Assembly: GCA_046728055.1 (NCBI GenBank)
Contig: JBKPDU010000110.1
Span: forward strand, 1-13,440
Length of the DNA: 13,440 nt
Source of the DNA: AC-69 sp046728055
GTDB lineage: Bacteria; Actinomycetota; UBA4738; HRBIN12
Reading direction: 5' to 3'
The notes beneath the pieces were generated by a model, which did no database searches, had not been told where the DNA came from, and saw only the letters and a list, made by a program, of their open reading frames with translations. The position numbers and the translations under genes are program-made. Positions 11,769-13,440 of the stretch are shown here, piece by piece. Numbering within the stretch: the first letter of the stretch is position 1; each line of letters starts with the position of its first letter.

Positions 11769-13040
11769 ATGCGGAGATGGTCATCGCGTAGGACGGTCGC
11801 CGAAGTCGTCGCGCAGATTCTCGGCCCCGACCTCCCGATCGCGGTCAAGACCTACGAGGGCGGCCGGATCGGTCCGGCTGACGCCACGGCCACGCTCGTG
11901 GTCCGTTCGCCCAACGCGCTCCGGCGGATCCTGACTTCTCCGGGCGAGCTGGGGCTGGGGCGCGCCTACGTGGCCGGTGACCTCGACGTGGAGGGCGACA
12001 TCTACTCCGCGCTCGCCTCCCTCCGCGAGCGCCTGCCGCAGGCACGGCTCGCGCCACTTCACCTGGTCGAGATGGCGAGGCTCGTTGGTCTCGACGGGCT
12101 CCGTCCACTGCCACCGCCGCCAGAGGAGGCCAGGCTCCGTGGCCGCCGGCATTCGAAGGGCCGGGACGCGCAGGCCATCGCCCACCACTACGACGTGTCG
12201 AACCGGTTCTACGAGCTGGTCCTCGGGCCATCGATGACGTACTCGTGCGCGGTGTGGCCGCCGCCAGACGCGACGCTCGAGGAAGCGCAGGCCGCCAAGC
12301 ACGAGCTGATCTGCCGGAAGCTCGACCTTCGCGACGGCATGCGGCTCCTCGACGTGGGGTGCGGGTGGGGCGGGATGGCCATGCACGCCGCGAGCAACCA
12401 CGGCGCGTCGGTCGTCGGCGTCACGCTCTCCAGGCGCCAGGCCGACTGGGCCCAGAAGGCAGTGGCCGACGCCGGGCTGGCCGACCGGGTGGAGATCCGC
12501 TTCCAGGACTACCGGGACGTACGTGTCGGCCCGTTCGACGCGATCTCCTCGATCGGCATGTTCGAGCACGTAGGCCTGCGAAACTTCGCACTGTACTTCC
12601 GGCGCCTGTACCGCCTGCTTCGGCCGGGCGGCAGGCTGCTAAACCACGGGATCAGTCGGCCGGCCGCGCTCGGAGCACGGACGAGAGCCGGCCTACCGAT
12701 CACGGCACCGCGGTTCTCCCGCCGCAGCTTCATCGACCGCTACGTGTTCCCCGACGGGGAGTTGCACGAGGTCGGAGCGGTCGTCTCAACCATGCAGGCC
12801 GCAGGCTTCGAGGTTCGACATCTCGAGAGCCTGCGGGAGCACTACTCGCTGACGCTCAGGGCGTGGGTGGCCAACCTCGAGGAGAACTGGGACGAGGCTG
12901 TGGCCGAGGTGGGCGCGGCGCGGGCGCGTGTGTGGCGGCTGTACATGGCCGCCAGCGCCCTGAACTTCGAGGCGGGCCGAACCCAGGTCCATCAGGTCCT
13001 GGCGGTCCGAGCCGACCGAGGCCGGACCGGCAGAGGCTGA
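11769..13040 (+). CDS. cfa: Cyclopropane-fatty-acyl-phospholipid synthase
   Basis: A 423-residue SAM-dependent methyltransferase of the CFA synthase family. The N-terminal ~120 residues are the lipid-binding region (AYVAGDLDVEGDIYSALASL, 67-86). The catalytic domain starts QAIAHHYDVSNRFYELVLG, with active-site MTYSCAVW (Cys160). SAM motif I is LLDVGCGWGG (193-202), followed by VVGVTLSRRQ (215-224), FQDYRD and SSIGMFEHVG (260-269), then LLNHGI (290-295). HYSLTLRAW (358-366) is another family landmark. It adds a methylene, or methylates, at a double bond of membrane phospholipid acyl chains. I chose ATG 11769, which follows the small ORF; the frame is open back to 11652 but overlaps that gene. 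No Shine-Dalgarno is evident, so coupling to upstream translation is possible. Confidence 0.93.
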   Translation: MRRWSSRRTVAEVVAQILGPDLPIAVKTYEGGRIGPADATATLVVRSPNALRRILTSPGELGLGRAYVAGDLDVEGDIYSALASLRERLPQARLAPLHLVEMARLVGLDGLRPLPPPPEEARLRGRRHSKGRDAQAIAHHYDVSNRFYELVLGPSMTYSCAVWPPPDATLEEAQAAKHELICRKLDLRDGMRLLDVGCGWGGMAMHAASNHGASVVGVTLSRRQADWAQKAVADAGLADRVEIRFQDYRDVRVGPFDAISSIGMFEHVGLRNFALYFRRLYRLLRPGGRLLNHGISRPAALGARTRAGLPITAPRFSRRSFIDRYVFPDGELHEVGAVVSTMQAAGFEVRHLESLREHYSLTLRAWVANLEENWDEAVAEVGAARARVWRLYMAASALNFEAGRTQVHQVLAVRADRGRTGRG

Positions 13041-13043
13041 GCG

Positions 13044-13440
13044 CTAGCTTCTGAGAGCCGGGGCGACCCGCTTAGCGAATAGTTCCATCGTGCGCTCGTC
13101 GGCCGGGGGCCGGGCCACCATCAGGAAGTCGCCAACGCCCATCTCGCGGAACGGACGGAGCGCTTCCGCGCATCGCTCAGGCGTCGTCGCCATGAACCGA
13201 CGTCGAAGCAGGTCCTCGTCGATCCCGGTGGTCGACGCACGTTCCTTCACCCGGTCTTCGGCCTCAGCCTCGGTTTCGCCGAGCATCATCGAGACGCCCA
13301 TCTGTTTCCGAATGTCAATCGGGTCCCGTCCGATATCCTTGCAGTGGCCGGCCAGCACCTCGAGCTTGTGCCGGTACTGCTCCTCGGGCATCCAAAACGT
13401 GTTCCATCCGTCGGCCACCTCCGCCACCACCCGAAGCGTC
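13044..13440 (-). CDS. LLM-class F420-dependent oxidoreductase (C-terminal part, cut by window edge)
   Basis: The last ~131 residues of a luciferase-like oxidoreductase; the reading frame is open through the right edge, so the start lies outside. The visible part begins TLRVVAEVADGWNTFW, matching the family's RTLR-(L/I)-VAE-x-ADGWN strand that follows the GG loop. A cap helix (YRHKLEVLAGHCKDIGRD) and KQMGVSMMLGETEAEAEDRV come next. The closing segment TPERCAEALRPFREMGVGDF is the typical C-terminal substrate/cofactor helix-strand unit. A GTG at 13430 exists but is internal to this conserved block. Convergent with the CFA synthase, with only 3 bp between stop codons. Its spacing pattern differs from the oxidoreductase at 933-1799, so it is a distinct subfamily. 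Confidence 0.88.
   Translation of the reverse strand, partial: TLRVVAEVADGWNTFWMPEEQYRHKLEVLAGHCKDIGRDPIDIRKQMGVSMMLGETEAEAEDRVKERASTTGIDEDLLRRRFMATTPERCAEALRPFREMGVGDFLMVARPPADERTMELFAKRVAPALRS

Overview
The window is high-GC DNA with densely packed genes on both strands and no rRNA, tRNA, CRISPR array or transposase that I can see. Two LLM-class (F420-type) oxidoreductases, a Ku protein, a cyclopropane-fatty-acid synthase, a PadR/HAAS pair, a mycobacterial-type class III adenylyl cyclase and several apparently leaderless genes point to an actinomycetote (or close high-GC Gram-positive relative), probably uncultured. No marker gene is present to place it further.

Left part (75-4149). A translationally coupled XRE regulator / AbiEii-like nucleotidyltransferase pair is read leftward from a dyad operator. 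It is divergent from an LLM-class oxidoreductase. Rightward genes follow for a GlsB/YeaQ-type membrane protein, a secreted hypothetical protein, a dienelactone-hydrolase-family enzyme with a serine nucleophile, and a small P-loop kinase-like protein. Several of these have a -10-like hexamer 6-7 nt before the start codon, which suggests leaderless transcripts.

Middle part (4150-9400). A GC-rich segment with long inverted repeats (4157-4340) lies before a leftward adenylyl cyclase with a MerR-like N-terminal domain. A beta-lactamase-fold serine hydrolase is divergent from the cyclase. Then comes a roughly 430-bp leader with a possible 11-codon upstream ORF, ahead of the most unusual gene of the window. 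It encodes two degenerate receiver domains, one transmembrane helix, and a 180-residue Asn/Gly-rich, collagen-like, His-rich tail with DNA-level tandem repeats. It is followed by about 570 bp that hold only what looks like a remnant of an HhH-GPD DNA glycosylase.

Right part (9406-13440). A PadR regulator whose start codons lie inside a perfect 10-bp inverted repeat is coupled to a HAAS-domain membrane protein. The latter overlaps, tail to tail, a Ku gene in which the usual Cys-pair segment is replaced by a Pro/Glu-rich insert. Two small ORFs (35 and 61 codons) precede a cyclopropane-fatty-acid synthase. The window ends inside a second LLM-class oxidoreductase.

There is no single large operon. 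The recognisable units are XRE-nucleotidyltransferase, PadR-HAAS, and the small-ORF/CFA-synthase run. The best candidate for something undescribed is the receiver-TM-His/collagen-tail protein with its long leader.
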